A DNA stretch of 25,963 nt from Acidobacteria bacterium CG_4_9_14_3_um_filter_49_7 (GTDB lineage Bacteria; Acidobacteriota; Holophagae; Thermotomaculales; Thermotomaculaceae). Position numbers and translations under genes: made by a program. Of the stretch, positions 7,136 to 14,673 are shown piece after piece; within the stretch, counting starts at the first letter, position 1; every line of letters begins with the position of its first letter. The notes beneath the pieces were generated by a model, which ran no database searches, was not told the origin of the DNA, and was given only the letters and a program-made list of their open reading frames with translations. The stretch covers positions 1-25,963 of the forward strand of contig PFTO01000181.1 of the NCBI GenBank assembly GCA_002789615.1, read 5' to 3'.

Positions 7136-8119
7136 TCAGAAGCGGAATTTTCGCGCAACGGAAACAGTGATGTCGGCGGCGGTGTAGGTAAACACATCCT
7201 CAGAAAAACTGAACTGCCAGTCGTGCCAGATGGCCCCGATAGTCAGCATGGCCTGATAATCATCCAGCCGCTTATATCCTGTATCGTATGGAGAAGAAGA
7301 AAGATAAAGTTGTGCTACAGCTCGAATGTCCCTGTAAATATTTGTAGTAACAGCCACATAGCCAAACCCCATACTACCCAGTGCTGTATTCAATCGGCTG
7401 TCCGGGGTGCCGAGGTTCATAAAGCCCAAGCCATAATCCAGTTGAAATTTGTCAAAAACGTGGGAAAACGCCACCTGAGCCCCCACATCAAAAGAACCCG
7501 AACCCAGACCCTTCCTTGCGCTGCCGGTGGGCAGCTTTGCAAAAACTGAAAAGGCGAAGCGAAATCGGCTGATGTCCCGGACTTTGAAAATGTTGAATCC
7601 CAGCTTGATGTCTCCAATCCCTGCTTCCGGCCCCGACAGGTCAATTTCCCCGAATTGGAAAGCAAATTCATTGTCGGGACGAAATTGTCTCCCTCCATTG
7701 TTCACACCAATGATGTCATGATATTTTTCAATTATGGAATCAAACGCCCCCTTCCAGTTGTAAATAACCGGTACTTCCACATAGACGGAAGAAAACGCAT
7801 TGAGCCGCCGTTCAAACCGGCCGAACACACTGAACGTTTCCATGTCCAGTGCGACCGGCCTCTCCAATCCAGGCTGGTCAAATTCTGAAATAGCATACAT
7901 ACTGGAATACTGACTCAGTACCAGGACGTTCCACTTACGGCCATTGTAAAAATCGAATTGTTCAAATGAAGGAGACAAAATCCAGAGATAGGCGGGGGAG
8001 TTATTCTTTACAAAAAGAGGTCCCCCGGACGAGACGCCCGGGAGGGAGATCAGAAAACCAAAAACCAGCAGGCTGTTAAGAGCCCATCTGGTCCAATTGT
8101 GACTGTGCTTCTTTCTCAT
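7136..8119 (-). CDS. DUF3187-like outer-membrane protein
   Basis: The product is an exported, probably outer-membrane beta-barrel protein of about 327 residues. From the ATG at 8119 it starts with a basic N-terminus, a hydrophobic core (ALNSLLVFGFLISLPG) and a likely signal-peptidase site near VSSGG. The mature start GPLFVKNNSPAYLW matches the beginning of the DUF3187 family (GP-x-x-x-N-x-x-P). The rest alternates aromatic and polar strands, with repeated G-x-G turns and a C-terminal phenylalanine (ARKFRF), the classic barrel-assembly signal. The start is uncertain: an in-frame ATG at 8173 would add 18 non-signal residues, and neither ATG has a good ribosome site. The 5' end overlaps the end of the TPR gene by 44 nt, so translational coupling is likely. 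Function unknown. Confidence 0.72.
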   Translation of the reverse strand: MRKKHSHNWTRWALNSLLVFGFLISLPGVSSGGPLFVKNNSPAYLWILSPSFEQFDFYNGRKWNVLVLSQYSSMYAISEFDQPGLERPVALDMETFSVFGRFERRLNAFSSVYVEVPVIYNWKGAFDSIIEKYHDIIGVNNGGRQFRPDNEFAFQFGEIDLSGPEAGIGDIKLGFNIFKVRDISRFRFAFSVFAKLPTGSARKGLGSGSFDVGAQVAFSHVFDKFQLDYGLGFMNLGTPDSRLNTALGSMGFGYVAVTTNIYRDIRAVAQLYLSSSPYDTGYKRLDDYQAMLTIGAIWHDWQFSFSEDVFTYTAADITVSVARKFRF

Positions 8120-8795
8120 ACCTTGAATTCTGGAACTGCTCCACAAGTATGTTGAATGCGGCTTTCGCTTCATCCAGCTTACCCATTTTCTTCAGGAGCT
8201 TTCCCTTCTGAAGGAGCACATAATCCTTGATTGTGTTTTGGGAAATATCCTTGTCAGCCATCTGATCATAAACTTTCAATGCGTCTTCCAATTTGTTCTG
8301 ATTCTGCAACAGTGCCGCATATTTCACACCAACCAGTGCCTTGAACGGGTAGTCTGACTCTGCGAATAGTGCCGACAGCGTTTCTATGGCTTTATCTAAT
8401 TGATTCAACTTAATATAATCTGCTGCCATGTAAAAACGGGCCCGTTTTGCCACCGAACGGGTCGGCTTTTCATCAATGACGTGCTCAAATTCTTTCAAAG
8501 CCGCTTCCTGCTGGGCTCTGGGAGTCTCATATTTCGGAGTTTCCCCTTTTGCAGGCTGATAGTAGTAGATTTCAAGTGCTTTGGACATCATCTTTTCCGA
8601 ACTGTCTTGACGGTTATGGGTATAGCTCGTAGCAATTACATAAATGCCAACGACCACAAAGAGTAAGACTACACCGGAAACGGCTATAGTCTTATGTGGT
8701 TTTATCCCGTTAATCACCTTGTCAATCGTGGATGCAAACTCGTCCTCTCTCATCATCTTTTTCATTTTTCTGTGGGAATACTTTTTCTGCGCCAC
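8076..8795 (-). CDS. Membrane-anchored TPR protein (YfgM/TPR_21-like)
   Basis: This 239-residue protein has a basic cytoplasmic N-terminus (AQKKYSHRKMKKMMRED), one membrane helix at about 36-56 (IAVSGVVLLFVVVGIYVIAT) and a helical periplasmic part. At least three TPR-like hairpins are visible: AKRARFYMAADYIKLNQLDKAIETL, AALLQNQNKLEDALKVYDQM and LLQKGKLLKKMGKLDEAKAAF (shown here as joined helices, each about 20-25 residues). This architecture is that of YfgM-type ancillary chaperones at the SecYEG exit, which assist envelope proteins. The start is GTG at 8795, supported by AGGAGG five nt upstream. It precedes and overlaps an outer-membrane protein gene, which suits a role in envelope biogenesis. 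Orthology to YfgM itself is not shown. Confidence 0.75.
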   Translation of the reverse strand: MAQKKYSHRKMKKMMREDEFASTIDKVINGIKPHKTIAVSGVVLLFVVVGIYVIATSYTHNRQDSSEKMMSKALEIYYYQPAKGETPKYETPRAQQEAALKEFEHVIDEKPTRSVAKRARFYMAADYIKLNQLDKAIETLSALFAESDYPFKALVGVKYAALLQNQNKLEDALKVYDQMADKDISQNTIKDYVLLQKGKLLKKMGKLDEAKAAFNILVEQFQNSRYEKEAQSQLDQMGS

Positions 8796-8982
8796 AAAGG
8801 CCTCCTGTCAGCTTTTCAAAATCAAGAAACATCCTCTCAAACCCCGTCCCCTTCGTCAAGTACAAACCTCTCCGATAACAGAAGCCGGTGCAGGTGCCCA
8901 GGATAGGAGGGAGAAAAATCAGGGAATTGATGATTCAGCTGGCTTTTATCGATCCATTCACTGTCCCGTCAACATTCGGTCC

Positions 8983-9702
8983 CTAAAACCGGATTCCGAC
9001 TTTCAATGCATATTGCAGCACTTCCCCTTTACTCACTTCTCCATTCACAACCAGGAATGGAAACGGAGAAAATTGGAGTCCTCCGCTCACTTGTGTCACT
9101 GACTCTGTGACTCCGGAAAGACCGGTACCTGCAACAGAAGGGGAAGCATGCATCTGAACAAGTGAAACACCTGCGTAGGGAGTGAACATCAGGAACCCCT
9201 TGCTTACCATTAGACCCAGAGATTTTGTATTCATATTCAGATGATCTACGCCGGTAAGCTTTGAATATGATGCTCGGGCGACAACAGCAGGCATGACTGT
9301 AGATCCTTTAACCAGGCTATATTTTGCCTCGACTCCCCAGCTGGAAACGTTCGAATCCCGGGCTTTGCTCCACATCATTCCGACATCTACGCCAAACGGC
9401 AAACCCTTCTGTACATGAATTCTCGTAGTAGTCAGGAAATTGTTCGGGTCCCCTATTGTCATGTTCTTCCAGAAATCCGAACCGTTTGAAATATTCACAA
9501 GCAAAATGTCCGCTGAAACGTCAAATCCTGTCACACCCAGGGACTCTGCAGGGGCGCCCGGACTGAACCATAAGGCCGTACCCATTTCCTTTGTAAAGTT
9601 GCTGAATTGAACCTGGTTCATGGGACCTGCGAAGTCAATATCCTGTGCAAATGCGCCCGGTATCAGAGCCAACACCATCAAAACCCAACCAAATCGTTTC
9701 AC
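8983..9702 (-). CDS. Predicted outer-membrane beta-barrel protein, family unknown
   Basis: The product has 239 residues. The chosen start is GTG at 9702, because GGGAGGT lies 6 nt upstream and it gives a clean signal peptide (VKRFGWVLMVLALIPGAFAQ). The longer open frame to 9804 adds 34 residues that look untranslated. The mature protein has alternating strands (GTALWFSPG, GVDVGMMWSKA, SWGVEAKYSLV, VVARASYSKLTGV, SLGLMVSKGF, TPYAGVSLVQM, VSGGLQFSPFPFLVVNGEVS) and ends ALKVGIRF, with the terminal aromatic residue of barrel proteins. About 10 strands are plausible. I do not recognise a named family. It lies between rsmG and the TPR gene on the same strand, with 218 nt upstream, so it probably has its own promoter. 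Confidence 0.65.
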   Translation of the reverse strand: MKRFGWVLMVLALIPGAFAQDIDFAGPMNQVQFSNFTKEMGTALWFSPGAPAESLGVTGFDVSADILLVNISNGSDFWKNMTIGDPNNFLTTTRIHVQKGLPFGVDVGMMWSKARDSNVSSWGVEAKYSLVKGSTVMPAVVARASYSKLTGVDHLNMNTKSLGLMVSKGFLMFTPYAGVSLVQMHASPSVAGTGLSGVTESVTQVSGGLQFSPFPFLVVNGEVSKGEVLQYALKVGIRF

Positions 9703-9736
9703 TTCAAAACCTCCCGGATCTCTATCATGTGCGCTC

Positions 9737-9766
9737 ATTGTACAACACCTTTCGCTCTCCCCGCAA
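9737..9766 (-). promoter_or_regulatory. Possible promoter for the 8983-9702 barrel gene
   Basis: On the minus strand TTGCGG (9761-9766), an 18-nt spacer and TACAAT (9737-9742) form a reasonable sigma70 pair about 35 nt upstream of the GTG start. The -10 is good (5 of 6); the -35 is weaker. Confidence 0.35.
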
Positions 9767-9920
9767 ACCGCACCGAAGGGCTGCATGTGTCCGGGAGGTG
9801 GCACAAAACACGACCGGAAAGAGCAACTGAAACAAGCGCAGAAAACAGAAAGAGTTGCTACGTCAGAAAATTGGCTGTTTCCCGTCTAGGCAGAACGTTT
9901 TTTTTCTAACTTATCTTTCC

Positions 9921-10514
9921 CTATTTCAGAGAAAAACAGTCCAGAAAACGTTTTCTTTTCTCTGCAGGCAGTTGGTATTCAAGGATAGTGTTTTCGGAAG
10001 GCTGGGACGAAAAATATACAAGACGCTCCACCCCCTTTTCAATCAGTTGTGTTTTCAATTCAGCATCCACACGGACTGCCCGTGTAATTGCGGTTTGAAA
10101 TCTTGGCTCATTCTGAACCCAATCCTGAAGAAGGGATTCTACAATCCTAACATTCGTCAAAGCCAGGCGACGAACCGTCATTTTCAGAAACGCGCATTTA
10201 CGTGCCACCTTTTCAATGAGAACAAAGGGGGTTTCCGGCAGCATTATGGCCAGGGGAATTGCCGGAAAACCGGTTCCGGAACCAACATCCACTACAGGAT
10301 TTTTGCCAAACTCTTCCATGGCAAGTGGAGTCAGTGAGTCCAGCAGATGGCGTGTCAGAAGGATATGGTGATTGTGATCCGCTGTCAGATTCATCTTCCG
10401 GTTCCAACTGAGGAGAAGCTCCAGAAATTGATTCAGTCGCGTTTTCTGTCCGGATTCCGGAACGGCAATTTTGTTTTCAATTAACCAGGGATAAAAGTCC
10501 TGTAACCGGCTCAT
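9921..10514 (-). CDS. rsmG: 16S rRNA (guanine527-N7)-methyltransferase RsmG
   Basis: RsmG (GidB) methylates N7 of G527 in 16S rRNA from S-adenosylmethionine; loss gives low-level streptomycin resistance in several bacteria. The 197-residue product has the family features: WNRKMNLTAD near residue 37, HLLDSL at 56-61, the SAM-binding loop VVDVGSGTGFPAIPLAI (73-89), LIEKVARKCAFL (98-109, where the acid binds the ribose) and AITRAV (142-147, the usual ITARA-like segment). The length is close to normal (about 205). Its ATG overlaps the ddl stop (ATGA), so translation is coupled to ddl. It is the last gene of the nupC-to-rsmG run; a 218-nt gap follows. No parA/parB genes are nearby, unlike many genomes. 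Confidence 0.93.
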   Translation of the reverse strand: MSRLQDFYPWLIENKIAVPESGQKTRLNQFLELLLSWNRKMNLTADHNHHILLTRHLLDSLTPLAMEEFGKNPVVDVGSGTGFPAIPLAIMLPETPFVLIEKVARKCAFLKMTVRRLALTNVRIVESLLQDWVQNEPRFQTAITRAVRVDAELKTQLIEKGVERLVYFSSQPSENTILEYQLPAEKRKRFLDCFSLK

Positions 10515-11515
10515 CGGCCTCTCTGAAATGCCAGATCCAGTAGAGCACTGACAAGCTCCGAAAAGCTCATACCGGTTGTCATCATCAATTTGGTATACAT
10601 GGAGATGTCGGTGAATCCAGGCATCGTGTTGATTTCGTTCAGCGCCAGATAGCCGCTATTCCGGTTAAAGAGGAAATCCACCCGGGCCAGCCCAAAGCAA
10701 TTGGTAACAGCAAAAGCGGTTGCCGCCAGTTTTCTTATTCCTGATAATACTTCTGCAGGCAGGTCTTCCACCGGAATCTGAAAACGGGTTCGCTTGTTCA
10801 CGTATTTGTCATCATAACTGTAGAAAATATCGCCGGCAATGAGCCCTCCCGGCCCTGCCACAGTCAGCCGGCCCGGCCGTCCAAGCACCGCCACTTCAAG
10901 TTCTTCAGTGATGTCAATGCCTTCTTCCACAATCACGCAGTCGTCATATCGGAATGCGGTTTCCACCGCCTCCTCCAATTTGTCTATCGTATCCACCCTG
11001 GAAATCCCAATACTGGAACCTCCCCGGCACGGTTTCACGAACAGAGGCAATGCGAGGGTTTGACGGATTTCTTTCAGCGAAGCCGTCTTATCCACCCTTG
11101 AAAAGTAACGATAATGAGGTTGAGCAATACCCTTCACAGCAAAGACATCACGAAACAATCCCTTGTGCATGTTCAACGCGCAGGATTCTACTCCACTGCC
11201 GACGTAGGGGATGCCCATCATTTCAAACAGGCCCTGGATGGTGCCATCTTCCCCGAAGGGACCGTGGAGAACAGGGAATATGACGTCCATCTTTTTCAAT
11301 TCGTCAAAGGATACCGGTAATATATCCTCCCCGGTACCGCTTTTCAGAAATTCAAAACCGCCGTCTCCCCTGAATAACTGCCCTTCCCTGTTCATGGGGA
11401 AAAGTACGGGCGCATAAACATTGCGGTCCATGTTGGAAACTATGGATTGAGCTGAGATAATGGATACATCATGCTCCGGGCTTTTGCCGCCGAATACGAC
11501 GCCGACAGTCTTCAC
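10511..11515 (-). CDS. ddl: D-alanine--D-alanine ligase
   Basis: Ddl makes the D-Ala-D-Ala dipeptide of peptidoglycan precursors in the cytoplasm. The 334-residue protein has the N-terminal GGKSPEHDVS (with the E that contacts the first D-Ala), PVLHGPFGEDGTIQGLFEM (81-99) and IPYVGSG (102-108). It also has the ATP site LFVKPCRGGSSIGISRV (158-174), the flexible loop FYSYDDKYVN, and metal ligands D280 (ARVDF) and E294/N296 (NEINTMPGF). All catalytic parts are present and the length is typical. Translation begins at GTG 11515, which overlaps the FHA gene's TGA (GTGA). No strong ribosome site is visible, so coupling is likely. It shows that the two ATP-grasp proteins at 929-3497 are not needed for this step. 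Confidence 0.95.
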   Translation of the reverse strand: MKTVGVVFGGKSPEHDVSIISAQSIVSNMDRNVYAPVLFPMNREGQLFRGDGGFEFLKSGTGEDILPVSFDELKKMDVIFPVLHGPFGEDGTIQGLFEMMGIPYVGSGVESCALNMHKGLFRDVFAVKGIAQPHYRYFSRVDKTASLKEIRQTLALPLFVKPCRGGSSIGISRVDTIDKLEEAVETAFRYDDCVIVEEGIDITEELEVAVLGRPGRLTVAGPGGLIAGDIFYSYDDKYVNKRTRFQIPVEDLPAEVLSGIRKLAATAFAVTNCFGLARVDFLFNRNSGYLALNEINTMPGFTDISMYTKLMMTTGMSFSELVSALLDLAFQRGR

Positions 11516-12048
11516 ACCACATCCATTTCGTTGATTCGGTCGCGGATAATCAACATAATATTGATACTTCCAATGGAAAACTCATCCTTGTCTGTCAGTT
11601 TCATTTCATTGATTCGGATTCCGTCCACGAATGTTCCGTTGGTACTGCCCAGATCTATCAGGTATACCCCGTTGGCCCGGACGGCTACCTCTGCGTGCTG
11701 GCGGGAGCATTCCGGGTCATCCAGTACAACATCGCAATCCGAACGACCTAAAATGACCGAAGGTTGTCGGATCTCATACACCTGCCCTGCCATCCCACCG
11801 GATAAAAATGCCATGGAAATACGCTTTTCTCTGAGCAGTTGACGGGCCACTTTCTCCAGCGACTCACTGACCGCTTCTGTGCTGTGGATTGCGGTGGTGG
11901 ATTCTGCTTTCCGCTTTTCAAACTCCGGATTTCTGATTTCAAATACGGTTTCGCAATGGGGACACTTGATCTTTTTCAGCTCTTCCCCATTGAATCGTTC
12001 TTTTTCGTATTTGTATTTCTTTCTGCAGCTCGGGCATTGAATAATCAT
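11512..12048 (-). CDS. Zinc-ribbon plus FHA domain protein
   Basis: This is a 178-residue cytoplasmic protein. Residues 1-40 form an MJ0042-type zinc ribbon: C5-x-x-C8 and C29-x-x-C32 around KKYKYEKERF. A linker of about 40 residues leads to an FHA domain (about 76-172) with SVILGRSDCDVVL (GR pair), CSRQHAEV (phosphothreonine-contacting R and H) and DLGSTNGTFVDGIRI. FHA domains bind phosphothreonine peptides, so it probably reads out a Ser/Thr kinase signal. It is wedged between cdd and ddl by 4-nt overlaps on both sides (ATGA and GTGA), so it is made together with a nucleoside salvage enzyme and a cell-wall enzyme. No kinase is seen in the window. The ligand is unknown. Confidence 0.85.
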   Translation of the reverse strand: MIIQCPSCRKKYKYEKERFNGEELKKIKCPHCETVFEIRNPEFEKRKAESTTAIHSTEAVSESLEKVARQLLREKRISMAFLSGGMAGQVYEIRQPSVILGRSDCDVVLDDPECSRQHAEVAVRANGVYLIDLGSTNGTFVDGIRINEMKLTDKDEFSIGSINIMLIIRDRINEMDVV

Positions 12049-12443
12049 CTTACGTCATCCAGGTCCTTTGGTCCGAATGGTAAAGGGACCAGTTCTGATA
12101 TGAGCACTCGTTTTGCTTCACCACTTTGATTGATCATGGTCACTGACAGTTCTGGATCAAATTCCATTAAAACCTGTCTGCAGGCGCCACAGGGAGCGGT
12201 AAAAGAATCGGTCTCAGTGTACAGGAAAAGCTCCGCCGGCTTTTCAAAACCACTGGCTACAAAAGAAAAAACTGCATTACGTTCAGCGCAGGAAGTAAGA
12301 CCGTAGGAGGCATTCTCCACGTTCACTCCCCGCGCCAGCTCCCCATTCCTGTCCCGTATCAGCACAGCCACCGGGAAATGGGAATACGGGGCGTAAGCCC
12401 GGGCAGCCAGTTTTTTCAATTCATCGAGCATTTCTGCGTTCAT
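12045..12443 (-). CDS. cdd: Cytidine deaminase
   Basis: This enzyme converts cytidine and deoxycytidine to uridine and deoxyuridine in pyrimidine salvage. The product has 132 residues, as in the small homotetrameric class. The N-terminal AYAPYSHFPVAVLI and GVNVENASYGLTSCAERNAV carry the first zinc cysteine and catalytic Glu (C-A-E). The other two zinc cysteines are in APCGACRQVLMEF. The C-terminus (LVPLPFGPKDL) is also family-typical. The ATG overlaps the phosphorylase stop by ATGA, and its own TGA overlaps the FHA start. Together with the phosphorylase and NupC it forms a nucleoside uptake and salvage unit. Confidence 0.95.
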   Translation of the reverse strand: MNAEMLDELKKLAARAYAPYSHFPVAVLIRDRNGELARGVNVENASYGLTSCAERNAVFSFVASGFEKPAELFLYTETDSFTAPCGACRQVLMEFDPELSVTMINQSGEAKRVLISELVPLPFGPKDLDDVR

Positions 12444-13255
12444 ACCGATACGCTCTCCAGAAAACTTGAAATGATCTTTACAAAATCATACTTGACTCTC
12501 TCACCGGTTTCAAGTACTTCCGCATGGGACAACGGCTGGTCTGTTACTCCCGCGGCCAGGTTGGTAATGCAGGAAATGCCGCAGACCTTAAGCCCTGCAT
12601 GGCGCGCCACGATGACTTCCGGCACGGTGGACATCCCAATTGCATCTGCTCCCATCGTTCGCAGCATATTAATCTCCGCAGGGGTTTCGTAGGATGGACC
12701 AGTCAACGCGGCATACACACCTTCCCTCAGATCCAACCCCGCATCCTTTCCACATGTAACAAGCTTTCGGGAAAACTCCGGATCGTAAGCATGGGTCATA
12801 TCTGGGAATCTTGGGCCCAGTTCATCCCGATTCCTGCCGATCAGTGGATTGACGCCCATAAGGTTCAGATGATCGCGAATCACCATCAGGTCACCGGGAT
12901 GAAATGCTCTATTTACACCGCCTGCGGCATTTGTAACCAGATACAGCCTCGCCCCGAGCAAGGCCGCGAGACGGGGAAATAATGTCACCACATCCATAGG
13001 ATATCCTTCATAAAAATGAAAGCGCCCCTGGAACATCATGACATTGTTGCTTCCGAATTCAGCAAACACGATCTTGCCGCCGTGTCCCTCAACTGTAGGC
13101 TGAGGGAATGCCGGGATAGTACTGTAAGAAATAGATTCGTTTTCTTCACGGTCCGCCAGTGAGCCCAGACCTGAGCCCAGAACCACCGCGATATCAGGAG
13201 ATCTGAAGCAGGGTTCAGCATTCAGTTTTTCCATGATTCGCTTGTCATCAATCAT
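12440..13255 (-). CDS. punA: Purine nucleoside phosphorylase (trimeric PNP-I)
   Basis: This enzyme splits guanosine, inosine and deoxy forms with phosphate to base and (deoxy)ribose-1-phosphate. The 271-residue product matches the trimeric class: VVLGSGLGSLAD (phosphate loop), the segment with HGGKIVFAE, FQGRFHFYEGY, TNAAGGVNRAFHPGDLMVI, LTGPSYETPAEINML (the purine-contacting Glu) and GISCITNLAAG (the purine-contacting Asn). The ATG at 13255 has GAGGAGG 4 nt upstream. The gene follows nupC after 28 nt and overlaps cdd by 4 nt. MTA phosphorylase is an unlikely alternative, because the base-pocket Asn in CITNLAAG is the PNP residue where MTA enzymes carry Asp. Confidence 0.93.
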   Translation of the reverse strand: MIDDKRIMEKLNAEPCFRSPDIAVVLGSGLGSLADREENESISYSTIPAFPQPTVEGHGGKIVFAEFGSNNVMMFQGRFHFYEGYPMDVVTLFPRLAALLGARLYLVTNAAGGVNRAFHPGDLMVIRDHLNLMGVNPLIGRNRDELGPRFPDMTHAYDPEFSRKLVTCGKDAGLDLREGVYAALTGPSYETPAEINMLRTMGADAIGMSTVPEVIVARHAGLKVCGISCITNLAAGVTDQPLSHAEVLETGERVKYDFVKIISSFLESVSV

Positions 13256-13283
13256 CTTTCCTCCTCGATCCCATGTGTATGCG

Positions 13284-14492
13284 CTAAATCAACAGGCCAG
13301 CTACACAAGCCGTCATCCATGAGGCCAGCGCTCCTCCTATCATGGCTTTCAGCCCCAGTTTCGCCAGGTCCTTTTTCCGGTTGGGTGCGATTGCGCCGAT
13401 TCCACCAACCTGAATTGCAATGGAAGAAAAGTTGGCAAATCCGCAAAGGGCATAAGTTGCCAGAATCGTGGAACGCTGGGACAAGACGCCGGCACCGGTC
13501 ATCTTGGCCAGCTCCGTATAGGCCACAAATTCATTAACCGAAATTTTGGTCCCAAGTAGATAGCCAAAAGAAACACAATCCTTCAAAGGGACACCCATCA
13601 CTACCGCAAAAGGATAGAAAAGTGTGCCCAGAACCCTCTTCAGGTCAGTATGGAAAATACCGAGAAAGGCATCAAACATGTGAATCAGAGCGATAAACGC
13701 GATGAGCATGGCGGCAACGTTTAAAGCAAGTTTCAGTCCCACCGTGGCCCCCTCTGCTGCCGCGTCGATGAGATTGGTCGTGGTAACTTTGATTTCCGCC
13801 TTATGTTCATCCAGGGTCAACGGCTTTCCCGTTTCCGGATAGATAATTTTGGCGATAAGAACGGCGGCGGGTGCGGACATGATGCTGGCAGCCACGAGGT
13901 GCCCGGCGTTTAGGCCAAGACCCACATAGGCGACCAGAACTGATCCGGCAATGGTCGCCATGCCTCCCGTCATCAGCGTCATCAATTCAGACATTGTCAT
14001 ATTCGACACATAGGGTTCAATAACCAGCGGTGCCTCTGTCTGACCTACAAAAGTATTGGCAGCCACCGCCATGGACTCCGCTCCAGAGATTTTCATTGTT
14101 TTCTGCATGACAAATGCCATGCCCTTGATAACCTTTTGCATGATACCGAGATGGTAAAGCACCGCCATCAGGGAAGAGAAAAAGATGATCGTGGGCAGCA
14201 CCTGAAAGGCAAAGATAAAACCCGGCCTCAATGTGCTGTCCGGACTGGCCAGATTCCCAAATACAAATTCTGAGCCGGCCTGGGAGAAAGCCAGCAGTTT
14301 TGCGGCATATATCTCTATGGCGTGAAAGGCAGATCGTCCCGGTCCCGTCTTCAGGATGAGCAGGGCGAAGAAAAACTGAAGGAACAATCCCGCAATGACC
14401 ACCCTGAATGGAATCTTTTTTCTATTTTCGGAAACCGCAAAGGCAACCAGCATCATGAATACAAGCCCGATCAACGACACCAACCGATACAT
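13284..14492 (-). CDS. nupC: NupC/CNT concentrative nucleoside transporter
   Basis: This is an inner-membrane cation/nucleoside symporter of 402 residues, normal for bacterial CNTs. The family landmarks are present: FVFGNLASPD, FIFAFQVLPTIIFFSSLMAVLYHLGIMQ, the nucleoside-binding GQTEAPLVIEPYVSNMT segment (about 148-166), the MTGGMATIAGSVLVAYVGLG stretch, the second re-entrant half (GTKISVNEFVAY, LSQRSTILATYALCGFANFSSIAIQ with the conserved N-F-x-S) and the G-G-I-G-A-I-A-P end. About ten hydrophobic helices are visible. The ATG at 14492 follows AGGAAGGGG. It is the first gene of the salvage run, divergent from rpsA, with a strong predicted promoter. Confidence 0.94.
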   Translation of the reverse strand: MYRLVSLIGLVFMMLVAFAVSENRKKIPFRVVIAGLFLQFFFALLILKTGPGRSAFHAIEIYAAKLLAFSQAGSEFVFGNLASPDSTLRPGFIFAFQVLPTIIFFSSLMAVLYHLGIMQKVIKGMAFVMQKTMKISGAESMAVAANTFVGQTEAPLVIEPYVSNMTMSELMTLMTGGMATIAGSVLVAYVGLGLNAGHLVAASIMSAPAAVLIAKIIYPETGKPLTLDEHKAEIKVTTTNLIDAAAEGATVGLKLALNVAAMLIAFIALIHMFDAFLGIFHTDLKRVLGTLFYPFAVVMGVPLKDCVSFGYLLGTKISVNEFVAYTELAKMTGAGVLSQRSTILATYALCGFANFSSIAIQVGGIGAIAPNRKKDLAKLGLKAMIGGALASWMTACVAGLLI

Positions 14493-14558
14493 ATCTGCCC
14501 CTTCCTCTCTTCTTCAATTATCTGTTCTACAAAGAGTTGAACAACAACCGTGGCGCAA

Positions 14559-14587
14559 ATTATAAACAATTCCACTTTTTATTGCAA
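14559..14587 (-). promoter_or_regulatory. nupC promoter (shared -35)
   Basis: On the minus strand TTGCAA (14582-14587) is followed by exactly 17 nt and a perfect TATAAT (14559-14564). The start would be near 14552, giving a leader of about 60 nt. The -35 hexamer is its own reverse complement and is also the -35 of the rpsA promoter. Confidence 0.7.
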
Positions 14588-14610
14588 TAGCAGTACTCCG
14601 TTGCTATAAT
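14582..14610 (+). promoter_or_regulatory. rpsA promoter (shared -35)
   Basis: TTGCAA (14582-14587), a 17-nt spacer and a perfect TATAAT (14605-14610) preceded by TGC (an extended -10). The start would be near 14617, about 57 nt before the rpsA ATG. This looks like a strong promoter, as expected for a ribosomal protein. Confidence 0.75.
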
Positions 14611-14673
14611 GATCTGTCAATTTACCGGATACTGGTGTGAATTGGCAAGGATTATTAGGTAGGGGGTTTTGTT

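Noticed and set aside
9703..9804. Longer start for the barrel gene at 8983-9702
   Set aside because: The extra 34 residues put non-signal sequence before a clean signal peptide, while GTG at 9702 has an excellent ribosome site.
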